Positions 25,660-37,680 of a stretch of 64,000 bases of DNA are shown in pieces. The notes beneath the pieces are model-generated. The model did no database searches. It was not told the DNA's origin and was given only the letters and a program-made list of their open reading frames with translations. Location of the stretch: contig JACSVZ010000002.1 of the NCBI GenBank assembly GCA_014706295.1, forward strand, positions 52,486,432 through 52,550,431, written 5' to 3'. Each line of letters starts with the position of its first letter. Positions within the stretch are counted from its first letter, which is position 1. This DNA comes from Lycocorax pyrrhopterus obiensis (lineage: Eukaryota; Chordata; Aves; Passeriformes; Paradisaeidae). Position numbers and translations under genes: made by a program.

Positions 25660-26113
25660 AAAACCATGCACCAGCACAGGCTGGGGGCTGACCTGCTGGA
25701 AAGTAGCTCTGTGGAGAAGGCCCTGGGGATCCTTCTGGACAACAAGCTGCCCATGAACCATGTCCATGAGACAATATGTACATATCCGAAGGGAGGGTGT
25801 CAAGAGGATGGGTCCAGGCTCTTCTCAGTGGTGGCCAAACAATAGGACAAGAGGCAACGGGCCAGAACTGGTGTATAAAAAGTGCCATCTGAATATGAGG
25901 AAGAAGTCCTTTACTGTGCAGATGACCAAGCAGATTTCCCAGAACACATTGCCCAGAGAGGCTGTGGAGTCTCCCTCACTGGAAATATTCAAGAACTCTC
26001 TGAGTGTAATCCAGTGTCATTCGCTCTAGGATGACCCTGCTTGAGCAGAGAGGTTGGACCAGGTGGCCCACTGTGGTCCCTTTCAACCTGACCCATTCTG
26101 CGATTCTGTGCTA
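25660..26113 (+). mobile_element. CR1 LINE copy with internal deletion, plus strand
   Basis: It starts with CR1 phrases ('gcaccagcacaggctggggg', 'gacctgctggaaag', 'tctgtggagaaggccctggg') and ends with 'gaccctgcttgagcagag', 'ggttggaccaggtggccc' and the CR1 tail 'cattctgcgattctgtg'. Near 25,765-25,790 the sequence jumps from the 'aacaagctgcccatgaacca' region to 'gaagggagggtgtcaagagg', which are well separated in typical CR1, so a middle block of some hundreds of bases is missing. This copy differs in subfamily diagnostic phrases from the one at 27.3 kb. It is inactive and non-coding. Confidence 0.92.
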
Positions 26114-26114
26114 G

Positions 26115-27240
26115 CTCTGCTTCTACTGACAACTCATTTATTGACAGCACGCTCAAACTGTATTTGCTGCAATCATACAGGATTGTATGATTTCTGGTTG
26201 ATTGAAGGAATATATGTACCATAGTAATATCAGTGTAAGTCACCTCAACAAAGTACAGAAATAAGGCAGGAGCTAGTTTTTATGTAGGAAACTTGTACTG
26301 TTTAGTAACAAAGATTATGTATGTAATGTAGCTCATTCCATCACAGTATCAGTCCTTATGTCCTTACCCTCGTGGACTGTAAAATTACTGTGGTAAGAAA
26401 AAAGTCAGAAATGCCTAGTTTAGGGACTTGTTAAAGTTTGTGAAAAAGCACAGTATCTCTACATGAAGTTACAAACAACAAACTGATGCTTTTAGGCAGG
26501 AAGTGTATTCTACCCTTTGAAATTATCTCCTAGATGGCAATGGAGGTGCCACATTCCCCAGGAGTTCAGCAGAGATTTTGTGAGAGGGGAAAGAATAATT
26601 ATACGGTAAGTAAATCTGAATACTTTTGTCAATACAGTGTAGTTATTCCTATGACACCCTGATAACCTTGTTCAGTTTATCTTATCAATTGCAGTGTTTA
26701 TCTTCAATACAGAAAGAATTTGCCATACCTTTTTTTTTCTCTTGTAATTACTTTAGATATTAATTAAAATGCACTAAACAATTTTTTTCCTGCTTTATAT
26801 GGGACAAAAACTGGGGGTGGTTTCAAAGAGAAGCCGTAATTCAGAAAATAGATGGCTCAAACTTTCTCCCATGCAATGGGTGCAATAAATCTTGGGGTGC
26901 TAAAAACCATTACAGCGACACAGGTTTTATTTTTAAACTTTTTTTGGTTGCCTACTTTCATTAGTGTATAAGCTGCTGCTGTGAATCCCTAACAGAGTTT
27001 AAATAATTTTAAAAGTCTGTTCCTGATTTAAGAGAAGTTCCCTGAAAAATGCCACAGTGATCTTGGTGACTGAGACGATAGATAAAACACGGATATATAA
27101 AAAAAATAAAGAACATGTAGGAACCCCCCTGAGATAACACCATGGTCATGTGTTGAGATACTGACTGTGCAAATTATTATAATTAAGGTTTAATTTCAAC
27201 ACCCATGTGTTTGTTGGTATTGTCCTTTCTAAGTGCTGTT
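26115..27240. other. AT-rich gene-free stretch between two CR1 copies
   Basis: Contains only short T-runs and A-rich runs; nothing gene-like was seen. Confidence 0.45.
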
Positions 27241-27242
27241 AT

Positions 27243-27268
27243 ACAAACAAACAAACAAACAAACAAAC
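27243..27268. repeat. (CAAA)n microsatellite, about six units
   Basis: Perfect tetranucleotide run directly abutting the 5' boundary of the following CR1 copy. Confidence 0.93.
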
Positions 27269-28013
27269 TGCTGGATTCTGCACCTGGGATGGGGCAACCC
27301 TGGATGTACAGACAGGCTGGGGAATGAGATGCTGGAAAGCAGTGCCGTGCAGAGGGACGTGGGAGTCCTGGTCGATGGCAAGTTGAACATGAGCCAGCAG
27401 TGCCCTGGCAGCCAGGAGGGCCACCTGTGTCCTGGGATGCATCGCCAGCCAGGCAAGGGAGGGGATTGTCCTGCTCTGCTCTGCACTGGGGCGGCCTCAC
27501 CTCAAGTGCTGGGGGCAGTTTTGGGCACCACAATGTAAGAAGCATATTGAGCTGTTAGAGAGTGTCCAAAGGAGGGCAACAAAGATGCTAAAAGGCCTTG
27601 TGTGAAAGCCGTACGAGGAGTGACTGAGGTCACTTGGTCTGTTCAGCCTGGAGGAGACTGAGGGGAAAACTCATTGCGGTGACAACTTCCTCATGAGGGG
27701 AGGAGGAGGGGCAGACACTGATCTCTTCTCTGTGATGACCAGTGACACGACCCAAGGGACAGGCCTGGAGTTGTGTCAGGGGAGGTTTGGGCTGGATAAT
27801 AGAAAAAGGTTCTTCACCCAGAGGGTGGCTGGGCACTGGAACAGGCTCCCCAGGGAAGCGGTCATAGCCCCAAGCCTGACAGAGTTCAAGAAGCATCTGG
27901 ACAATGCTCTCAGGCACATGGTGTGACTCTTGGGGTGTCCTGTGCAAAGCCAGGAGTTGCACTCAATGATCCTGATGAGTCCCCTCCAACTCAGCTTATT
28001 CTGTGATTCTGTA
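27268..28013 (+). mobile_element. CR1 LINE, long 3' fragment, plus strand
   Basis: The longest and best preserved CR1 copy here. In order it contains 'ctgcacctgggatggggcaa', 'gatggcaagttgaacatgag', 'cctggcagccaggagggcca', 'gggattgtcctgctctgctc', 'gtacgaggagtgactgaggt', 'aaaaaggttcttcacccaga', 'gctccccagggaagcggtca', 'agcctgacagagttcaagaa' and the tail 'ttctgtgattctgt'. This is the C-terminal part of the reverse-transcriptase ORF2 plus the 3' UTR, with small deletions relative to the expected order. The open frames of up to 120 codons inside it on both strands are broken remnants. It is the same orientation as, and 1.15 kb downstream of, another CR1 of a different subfamily. Confidence 0.95.
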
Positions 28014-28014
28014 A

Positions 28015-31000
28015 ACAGTGTTAAGAGAAGAGAGAAAGATAATCTGAGTGTGTGAAAATGCATCCATTTTCATCAGGGACACTCTTTAGAAGCTTCATGA
28101 TCCAAGTTTTAAATAGAGTGTTTAGAATAAACAGCTCCTGAGTAATAACCCTAGCTCTGCCACTAACACTCCGCCCGAGGCAAAATATTTTACATCTATA
28201 AAATGGAAATGATAGCTACTAACCTGCTTTACAGGAGATTTGCAAAGATAAATTAGTTAATGTTTGTGCAATATTTTCAACATGCAAAGTGCCATAAAGC
28301 TCCATGAATTATTATCTCAGCCCTTGCTTTAAAATCTGAAGAGTCATAGAATACAAACTACAATGCAAAATACAGTCAACAATCTCAAACACCATGCAAA
28401 ATCCGAGCAAACTGGATTGTAAAACCCAGCTAATTCATCTCTATTTAATTTCTTCTCTTCCACTGAAAGGCCTGCCCTTTAAAATCACTTTCACAACATG
28501 CAGAGAAGAGCTGCATCACCATTGAGGAATGGTTGCTAATGAACTTTTTTTGAGGGGCAAATGACCCACTCTTGGTGGATAATGAAAAGCAAGACTTTTT
28601 TTTTCATGTAAGGAAATGATCCAGCAGCAGAGATTTTTTTACTCTTGAGAGGATTTTGAAACTCTATTCTGTTTTGAGGGAATGTGGAAGAGATAGGAGA
28701 ATTAATCCTGCTTTTTCCACTGATAGGGAAATCAGTTATTCATCCTCTTACAGCTACTCCTCTCCATGTGTGGCAAAGTAACCAGCTCAGTGGTGTAGGC
28801 AAGTGGTGGTGAGCAACTGCAGTCAAATTCTGCAATCCAGAAGTATCTTCATGTGAAAGAACTACCAGATTACATGGTCTTCACTTCATAGGTCAGCATG
28901 TTTATGCTTAATATATAGAAGATAGATATATATATATATACATACTACAAAGCAAGCAAGTCAAAAGAAAGCTGAAGACAGATGTTGCATTTAGTATTTT
29001 CACTACGAACTATCAATTTAAAAATTGGTGATCAAAAGGCTGGCCTTTGTTCCATGATCTTTGATCCATGCACACATGCAGCCAGTAATAAAAGTTTTGC
29101 AACACGAATATTGCATGCCCTTGGTAAAATTCATGTTAGCTTCAAAGGAGTTACACCAAAGGCAGTCACTGGGTATGTGACCAGCCGTTTAGGGAAAATG
29201 TCATGTTTGACATTTCAGAACCATTTCAGAACCATTTCAGAAATTGCTCAGTTCTGTGAAAAAGGCCTGAAATTCCTGCCTGTGGTAAGTTTCTCAAACT
29301 TCAGTCTTAAGAGTTCCTTTACATGTCTCGTGACCTTGTCAAGCAGAGCACAATGCCACAAAAGTAACACATTTGTGCTCACAAAGGTGGGAGGACAGAA
29401 TTTATGGCAGCTTGCTGTGCAGCCCCTTCAGCAGTACTGCACTGCCAGCAGCAGATGAGAGTCTCCTGTAGTGGATATCTGCGGTGTGGGAAAAAAATTT
29501 AAAGGGGAATTTGCCTAGTCTCCCTTTGCTCACCATGTCAGAAATGAAGGAGGAGTTTAGTTGGGATCAAATACTTGAATTTATGTGCGTTTATGTAAGG
29601 GCAGTACGTGATGGGAGGGTGAAGCAAGTGTGAAATGTTCCTGCTCATTATAGCAGGTAGAATCGCAAAAATTCTGCAAAGCAAGTATTTGTTCTTTAGC
29701 GTGTTAGGACAAGATTTGGACCAGTTTCTCCACTGGATTTATATGCAGAAATGTTTTCTTTTTTTTCCTATGTTTAGTTTGATTTTCATTTGTCACTTTG
29801 AATCCTTTCTTCTTTAGATTTTAAAAACTCTATTGCCTTCTACATTGGTAGCTTGACAGCCAGTGTGCATGTCTAGGGGCACATTTTTATTTAGTATTTA
29901 CATACTGAACTGATTTGAAGTTCATTTCTTGGTTGTCTTAATTGCATTTCCTTTATCATAATGCAAGCTGTAACCATTAGTGTGTGCTGAGGATGCTTTG
30001 TAAATCTTCCCTCCCTAGAAGCTGGTCTCTTTTTCCTAGGTCTCTCTGACTTTTAAAGATCCTCCTATTTGTCTAAATAAATGAAAATGAACCACATACA
30101 CGTAGTGTTTATGAAGTTGAACTGTGTGAGAATCTTTGAAGCAAATTTGTACTAATATTGTAATGAAAGCCTGGGTTCTGTCCTCACTTACAGCCATGAA
30201 ACGAATCATATGGATAGAGTTCCTCTGATGTTATTAATGTCTGAGTTTACTTCAAAGTACATCTTTCACATTATTTACAAAATATAATTGAACAGAACGT
30301 CAGCTACAGCATATGAAAGCTGTCTTGTAATGCAGCTCATCCTAATAAATTATTACAGGCCTGTAGGATGATACATAGTTAAAGGCAAGTGGTCAGGCAT
30401 TGGGCTTTGTGCTAGGATGAGAAAATGGGATGGTAGTTTTCTTTGCCTAGTTCGGACAGTGACTAGTTAAACTATCAGAAAAAAAAAAGATTTTAGAGAG
30501 GAAGTTGACTGGTAGGAGAAGGGCAATGCATCTCTCAGAGGAACATGCATAACAGAGGAAAGTCAAGGTACACTCAGTGGCTATTTTGCAATCTGTTGTG
30601 TTACAATACCCTGTGACAGAAACAGGCATTTAGCATGGAATTTCCCAAAACTCAGGTAATTATTGACTTTAGTTCTGGAGTTCCCACTTAATCACAGTAG
30701 TTTTAAGTCTTCATATCCTATTGACTGTGTAACCCAAACCTTCGCAAGAACTTTATGAAGAAATTAGCACCAGCGTTCAGCAAGTTTGAGTGTTGAATCA
30801 CGATTTACTCGGAGAAACCCCAGCCCAGACAAGTGGTACTTCTATGTCCTATTTACATACCTGAGTGACAAGACAGTGCTTCCTCCCACTTTCCGGAGAC
30901 ACAGCCTGTTAAAAAACCGTAAGAATATTTTAATGAATACTGAATAGCTTCGGTTTTCCTGTTGGGGGAACGGAGCACCACACAGGCACTCTTTTGCTTA

Positions 31001-31175
31001 ATGTCTGTGGATGTACTTGGAGCACCTCAGGAACACTCGTGTTATTTTGTGTTTAAGTAACTTGCTACGCGGAGCAGGGAGCACTTTCTCACTGCGGGTG
31101 GCAGGGGAGTAGAAGCGGTATTTCCATGCACACACTTGGCCTTACAAGTACTGGGAGTAAAATGACAGAACGTGA
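28015..31175. other. Gene-free stretch upstream of the CpG island
   Basis: AT-leaning, with no supported exon. It contains a short (AT)n run near 28925-28941 and an 11-bp tandem triplicate at 29211-29242. A 158-codon open frame at 28982-29458 lacks splice or promoter context and looks like chance. Distal regulatory elements of the downstream gene may lie here, but none can be named from sequence alone. Confidence 0.4.
29211..29242. repeat. 11-bp unit repeated three times
   Basis: CATTTCAGAAC occurs three times head to tail, the last copy lacking its final base. It is a short slippage-type duplication. Confidence 0.85.
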
Positions 31176-31411
31176 GCGGGACTATCCGCAGAGACCGAGG
31201 GAGCTCCGCTGATTTCGGGCGGCAGAAACGAGGCCGGAGCGCCGGAGATGCGCCCCTGGGGAGTGGATTGAACCTCCGGAGCGGCTCCGCTGCTCGCCAG
31301 TAAAATGCTGAGAGTTCTCCCTTGCCCGGGACAGCTCTCCCTGAGGAACGGGACGGGATGGGACAGTGCTTCTGCCGCAAACGCCCCCGGGACACCCCGC
31401 TGCCCACTCCT

Positions 31412-31420
31412 GGGCGGGGA
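31412..31420 (+). promoter_or_regulatory. GC box (Sp/KLF-type)
   Basis: GGGCGGGGA inside the CpG island. A consensus match only; such matches are common in GC-rich DNA. Confidence 0.4.
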
Positions 31421-31719
31421 CACACGGGAAGGCAGAGGCTGCGTTAGGGCCACGCCGCTTTTTTGCGAGCAGCGGCGCAAATGCACGCTTATGCCTTTGG
31501 CAGCTGCCGGGCAGAAGCTGCCGGGAAGTAGAAAATCCACACATACACACCCCTCCCAGCAAGAAGGAACGGCTAAACTATCTCATCACCACTCCCACCT
31601 CCTCTCATCCTGTATTCCGGGACAGGTGGGGGACCTCCCCCTTCTCCACCTGGGGGGGGAAGGAGCTGCCGGTTTCTCCTCCCCTCTCCTCCTTGCTCCC
31701 TCCCCATCCTCCTCCTCCT

Positions 31720-31727
31720 TGACGTCC
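31720..31727 (+). promoter_or_regulatory. CRE/ATF-like site
   Basis: TGACGTCC, seven of eight bases of the palindromic cAMP response element, about 380 bases upstream of the start codon in the CpG island. Confidence 0.35.
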
Positions 31728-31850
31728 CCAGAGGGAGCCCCTGCGCTCCGCGACCAAGTGGAGAGCGCAGCCGGGCGCACCCCGTCCCACAGCCGGCTCC
31801 AGCCGCTCCGCAAGCCCCTGCGCACCCGCCGCCGCCTGCAGCAGGAGGAG

Positions 31851-31888
31851 CAGAGGTGGGGGGAGGAGGAGGAAGAGGAGGAGGAAGG
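31851..31888 (+). repeat. GGA/GAG-rich purine tract in the 5' region
   Basis: Nearly pure purine on the plus strand, about 220 bases before the start codon. It could lie in the promoter or the 5' untranslated region. GA-rich tracts of this type are frequent near CpG-island starts. Confidence 0.6.
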
Positions 31889-31914
31889 CAGCAGCCCGCC
31901 CGCAGCGGGGCACG

Positions 31915-31920
31915 CACGTG
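31915..31920 (+). promoter_or_regulatory. E-box CACGTG
   Basis: Perfect palindromic E-box of the MYC/MAX or USF type, 186 bases upstream of the ATG. Occupancy is unknown. Confidence 0.35.
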
Positions 31921-32105
31921 TGCGCGCAGACCTCGACGGCCGCCCTCCAGCATGCTGCTCGGAGCCGCGCAGGGCAGAGCGCTGGAGAGGAGCTGATCGC
32001 TGCCGCGGGGGAAGAGCAGAGCAGGAGCGGCTCCGCGGAATCATCCGTGCGCCCGTCCCGTCCGACCCCCCAGCCACTCCGCCGAGGGAGCGGCGGTCCC
32101 GCAGC

Positions 32106-32211
32106 ATGGGCGGCCGCAGCCCCCTCGCTGCTGCCGGGCCCCGCGGCGCCGCTGTCCTGGTGCTGCTGCTGGGGCGCCTCACTCTCTGCCTCGCCGTGGA
32201 GGGGAAAAAAG
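32106..32211 (+). CDS. First coding exon: signal peptide of an unidentified secreted/membrane protein
   Basis: The ATG at 32106 has strong context (A at -3, G at +4). It starts 35 codons that form a textbook signal peptide: a short N-region with one arginine (MGGRSPLAAAGPRG), a hydrophobic core (AAVLVLLLGRLTLCLA, residues 15-30) and a likely cleavage site after Ala30, leaving VEGKK. The frame then meets a good donor, AAG followed by GTAGGG, with the exon ending at base 32211 in phase 1. Proteins whose first exon ends just after the signal peptide are typically secreted, matrix or type I membrane proteins. The frame is also open upstream to 31305, but I chose this start because the signal sequence follows directly; the upstream residues are low-complexity translation of CpG-island DNA. 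The gene cannot be named from these 35 residues. The mature protein lies outside the window or in exons I could not prove. Confidence 0.72.
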
Positions 32212-35200
32212 GTAGGGGGGCGCGGGGGGCCAGGGCGCGGGGATTCCGCCGCCCTTTGCCGGCTGCGTCCCGGGGGACTAGGGAGCCGGGGCTGCGGGCG
32301 GCTGCGTGCCGCGGCCTCCCGTGGGGAGCGGCGGAGGGAAAGTCCCAACTACTTATTTCCCTAAGAAAAAAACCAAACCAAAACAAAAAACCCACCCCAA
32401 AAACAGAGAGAGAGGAGAAACGGGGAGAAAACCAAACCTATAGCAGCGATCACGCAGCCCTGACTTCCTGATTCTTGGCTTATTTTCTTTTGTGGGGGTG
32501 GAGGAAATAAAAGGGAATAAGCCTTGGCACATCTCATCTGTTGTGCTTCTCTCCTTTAGTGTTTCTTTTTTCTTCTTCCCCCCCCTTCCCACGTTGCCCA
32601 CGCGCTCCCCGGAGCAGCCCAGCACAGCCGCTCCCGGCTCCCCTGCACCGCGGCGGCGGGGAAAAGCCGCGGGGTTCCTGAGTAAGCACCGCTCCGGTAA
32701 CCCGCCGTCGCTCTGACCCGGACACCTCCGCTTGTCCTGTTCAAAGATAGTCGTAGTAATAACAGAAAGAAGTATGCACCTGGGGAGGGGTGACTGAAAA
32801 GGGAGGGAGCTTCATGTGGGTTCTGCTTCCCCAGTTATCTGAAAGAGGAGCGATTTATCCCTGCCCGACCCGGCACGAAGGAGCCGCCGTCCCGTCCCGT
32901 CCCGAGCCTGCCGGCGCTGCCAGCCCCGGCGCTGCCCGCCCGTCCCGCCGGTGCGTGGGAACAGCACGGCGGGGCTGCCGCGGGTGCTTGGGTTTTCCTT
33001 CTTTATTGGAGAAACTGTCTCAGAGGGTGAGAAGACGTTTCTGGCCGGTCAGCCCCGTCGCTTTTTCTCTATGTGTGGTGTTCTCTTTTGTGAGTTTGGA
33101 GAGCAGGCCCCGGCTGCTGTTCCAGCCGGAGAGCAGTCCTCTTTATCTTGGAAATCTGCCAGCCAGAGGAAAAAATGCAGATTTGGGTGGTTCGGTTTTT
33201 CTTTTTTTCCTTTCATTCTTTTTAAAGAAAAAGCGGGAGAAGAGAACTATTACTTTCTAGAAGAGCTGATTGCATGGCTTAGAGCAACTGAGTTAGTCTT
33301 TCGTGACTGTGGACTGTAAAGACGCCCTGGAAGTGAGGAACACCCCATCCAAAAGAACTAGTTGCACAACCTTTAAAAAGCAGAAAGATTCTCTTGTTCC
33401 AGAAATCAAGTTCATACCTGTTGTGATGTAACATGGGCAGTTTTTCTTTCCCGGTTTTCTTTTTATTTATTTATTTTTCCTCACCCTTTGAAGCTGATGA
33501 GAAGTAAAGTGCCTCCCATCTGCTCTGCCTGTGTTAAAAGTCTTTTGAGATGCAGTCTCAGGTGCACATGCCCTGTAGAATATGTAAAGAGTGAGAAGAA
33601 ATACCTTGTTTATAATGTTTAATTCTGTGTCTCACAAGAGGTTGCCAGTTTTTTGAGGATTACTAAATAATCAACAGCTACGTGATAAATCCAGTAGAGG
33701 TTATTCTCAGGATGTTGTATCAGCAAGTAACTGTTCCTCTGGTAAGAGCTGGAGGCTCAGTGGCACAGGTGAAGGCAAGAAGGATTTCTTCAGAAAGCAT
33801 TAATCAATTGATTGGACTTTATTAGTTTTTCCCCACACTTGAAGATAAGCAAGAGAATTATTTAGAGGTACAAAATGAAGCAGCATTTGAGAATTGTGAG
33901 ATATTGATTTGGAGCAACAGGTCCAACAGGTAGTAGAGGATCAGTGTATGTTGGGGACTGCCTCCTTGGTCAAATGATAGGGTCTAGAATCAGAATTCAG
34001 AGTAATGCTGAAAGTAAATGTGCTGTCATAAATATATGCAACACTTGTGGGTTTTAAGACCAAGTTTTGTGGATTTTTACAAGTTCAAATTGCACATGAA
34101 ATGACACTTTTTAAAACTTCAACCAGATTTATTCTACTACCAAAAGGAGATGTCTCAAAAAAAAAAAAAAGGTGCCTGGGCGACTGTTAGAAGAACATCA
34201 GAATCAGCCTATAAAATCCAATCAACATAATGTTTGAATGGAAATTTAAATATAATTGTGTCTTTTCCCAAAATTTTAGAATTAATTTTCTTGAATATGG
34301 ATGAGAGAAAACTGGTTTTGTTATAACATTGTAGTCATTAAGATACAAAAAAGAAGCCTAATTGAGCATATTCCAGAACCAAACAGCATTACTCAAAATT
34401 GAAGTACCCTCATCACAGGGATCAATGCCCGCCTCTGTCTACCTGCTTTGATGTTGACCGACGTTAACCACGGTGGAACTAATCCTGATTTCCACTAATG
34501 TACCCTGGGTGGCCTGCTTGGTGGTACCTGAGATAAATACCTGTGACAGCTGGCATGCCACTTACGCTGGGCGAATTTGACCCATGTCCTTTTTGTGTGC
34601 CAGTGCTCGGCGACAGTGCTACGGTTCAGCAGATTGCTTTTTGTTGCTGTATGTTGGTTTTATATCTCTAGTTTTGATCTGTAGCTGCAGCCGTTGTGGG
34701 ATGGGAGTGTGCTGCTCCGTGTCGGGAGCGTGCACGCAGGCATGCTGGGCAGCTCGGGGGCTGCCTGAGTGGACTGTGGTAGCTTTCTGTACCTGGAGTC
34801 TTATACAAAGCGCTAAGTTCTTTAAGGATATTGAAGTATTCTTGTCCGCGTGAAGTGAGAAACCTTTGTCTGATATCCTGTGCAGTGTTCACATGTAGGC
34901 TGTGTGTGTACTTACATTGAGTATTGCTGCCCTTTACCTTGTCTTGTAGTTTCTGCACTGTGTATTATTCTGTGCTTACTTGTGACAGATACGTACAAGT
35001 AGACGAGTCTTTGTGGATTGTGCAGAGCTTGTTCCAGTTCCATGCAAGCATCCAATGTCTTTTTAGATGCACTTCATTGTAACTTGGCCACTGCTCTGTG
35101 GAGCAGAGATCTGGCAGGAGAAGCCTGTGAGTTGTGCTTGCTGTGGGGGCCTCTCAGGAGCAGGGGGCTGCCCACACATCCACAGCTTGGCTGAGGAATC

Positions 35201-37680
35201 AACAGGGCTCTCTGTCTACCTGGTACCAGGTGACGGACGTCTCATACTCCTGTTACAATCCCGGGAGAGCTGGTACACTGTTCTCTCATTCCTGTGTTTG
35301 TATTACCACTGACACAAGTGGAATTTTCTATGTGGACAGGAGCTAGTTGTGTTTGTGTAGGTATTTATTATGTGAGGTCTTGTCTGTGCAGCCATTTATT
35401 ATTTTTTATTCTCCTTGGTAAATGACTAAACATTTTTGGATTTGGAAACTAAAGTAAATCTCTGCAGTCTTGGTGGTAAATACAGTTGGAGAAATGGAAA
35501 CTTAGATACTGATACGGTCCAATCTGGTGAGATAATAGAAATAAATAAATAGTGTTGAGTGTAGAGCTGCTCTTACTCCAATGCCTCAGTGTGTGAATGA
35601 TTAAGAACAAAACCCAAATCCCATCATTAAGAGCAGGGAAGGTAAAATGCTAGCATTCACCTCCTTAATTCAGTCAATCTGCAAAATACAGTGACTATGT
35701 GCAAAATTTTACAAGAGAGATTGGCCTCTCAGCAAAGTGTTTGCGTGTGTATGGTGAGCAAACTAGATGCCGAAGTGCTAGTAAATACAAATGTGTTATT
35801 TCTTGCATCAAGAGTATATTAAGAGATTTGCAGATAAATAGGAAATCAAGATCAATGCCCTGGAGACTTTACAATCAGAATAGTCCGTTGTAATTTATTT
35901 GTTAATTTATAAAGAGAGACTTTTGGGGAGTGTCGCACAATGCCATTATGGTCCTCAGGGCTGACTTTTGCATTTAGGTATCCATGTATCACTGAAATCA
36001 CTGGGATATGCTAGCTTTAGCAGCAAGATACCTGACTAGCCAAACCAGTTCCTTCAGGAGGTGTCCTTATCTTCCTTCAGCACAAACTGCCTTTGCTTAA
36101 TAGCTCTTCAGAAACAAGCCTAGTGGAGGGTTTACTTCATTTTAGGGAGGATGACAGTACCTTCATGGAATGGTTTTGCATAGAAACTGTTGATGTTGCT
36201 ACAAACTCCTGCTCTAGTCCAGGTTTCAGTAGTATGTGTGCATCAGAGTAGAGTCACACTGTGTATGTGAGTGGATTATCCCAGAAAGAACTGATGCTTG
36301 AAATTGGTGTCAGCGTGTTATAAGCACCGACATTTACGGGTACGAGAACTTGTGTTAAATCTCATGTTAGACTTGGATCTGTATTGCAAAAGGGTTTGTG
36401 TAACACAAATTTGACTTGTAGAACTTTATTTGAGGGAGCCAGAACTGGCTGTACACGCAAAAGCGTCTTCTGGCTGCTCTATATTAGGAACACTTCCTGG
36501 GGTGATCTGACTGACAAACCTTTATAAATCTACACTAGTTAAAATGGGGGTGAGGTCTAATTCTGTAAAAAGATTACTTGCTAGATAGAATAATTGTCAT
36601 TTTGGAAATGTGTGAATTGCATTAGGCACCTTCTAATTGTGTTTATAATTTCTCAAACTCCCGTTCTGCTGTACTGCTCTCCTTGAGCATCTACTAGCAG
36701 AAAATGAACTTCTGTCAGTCAGGGCTCAGGAATCTGGCGCAGGAATCACACTCAACTTGGCTGGGAAATTGCTAGTTCTATCAGAAAGAGAAAGTTATTA
36801 GGAAATGCAGCAGAGCTGTTATTTGCTTCTCAGTGGAAGGATCGTTCTCACTTTTTGGTTCCTGCAGTTGTAGGAGGTGTGTAGCCTGCGATGACCACTC
36901 GGGCAGCAGTTTCTGCGCTGACAGGGATAGTCGCCTGTCTCACACTCACCTCAACGTTAGCTTGAGCAACACATCTTGCTCTAAGTGCAGAACTTGCCTC
37001 TCTGGATCTTGTGCAGTGCTTCAAGAGCACTTGTGAGAGGGGCCATGGCCAGGGGCTGTGTCGTGCTGAGGTCTGTGGCAGGGGAGCAGGGATAATGACG
37101 AGGGGGCCCTCACCACTGGGATGCACCCTTCAAACAAGGCTGATGCAATGCCACATGCCTCTGGTGTTGAGGGTGGTACAAGAGCTGTGTTGGATGTGAC
37201 TGATCAGAAGTCCTCTGTTCCTGAGGACCACTGCTGTTCATCACTGATGGATTTAGAGAGCTCAAGAAATGCATGAGGACATGGAGGGCCTGCGCCATGA
37301 GTTTATCAGCATTGTGTAGGTGTTGGTAGAAAGTGTTCAGGTGAATGATATTTTTCCAGGGATTAATGGTACACAGTGTGGAAATCCACTACTTGATGTT
37401 TTGTGTGGACTTTGACAGTCCTTGTTCAGCTTAATACAGTATACACTGATCCTGTTAAGTACATATGGATTTGACCTTCTCCTGTGCCCCTTCTTCCAGG
37501 AACTTCCAGGAACACTATTAGTAGGTACAGTATGAGACCTAGTGGTGTTTCAGTCCATTCTGGTTATATTACTTCTTGACTTCCAACTATGGCAAAGAGA
37601 ATTGTAATGCTTCTTTTTTTATGGCTGAATTCTGCTGACCTAACAGTATTGAGTAATAGTGTATTTTTTTTTAATTTCAG

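Larger units (their letters stand above)
31180..32990. promoter_or_regulatory. CpG-island promoter
   Basis: Base composition changes abruptly at about 31.18 kb from AT-leaning, CpG-poor DNA to GC-rich DNA dense in CpG, and fades after about 33.0 kb, with a short A-rich break at 32,355-32,420. This is the only such island in the window and it encloses the signal-peptide exon at 32,106. It contains a GC box (GGGCGGGGA at 31412-31420), a CRE-like TGACGTCC (31720-31727), an E-box CACGTG (31915-31920) and a long purine block (31851-31888). I see no TATA box at a fitting distance, so initiation is probably dispersed. In birds and mammals such islands mark promoters of broadly or developmentally expressed genes and can fire in both directions. 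Confidence 0.9.

Noticed and set aside
27183..28063. Frames of 77-120 codons on both strands at 27.2-28.1 kb
   Set aside because: They lie inside a degraded CR1 LINE and represent broken ORF2 or its antisense.
28982..29458. 158-codon plus-strand frame
   Set aside because: No acceptor/donor pair, no recognisable domain, a composition like random translation, and an internal 11-bp tandem triplicate.
31042..33319. Many long frames on both strands, up to 388 codons, around 31-33 kb
   Set aside because: CpG-island DNA is stop-poor. Apart from the 35-codon signal-peptide segment, the translations are low-complexity and overlap on both strands.
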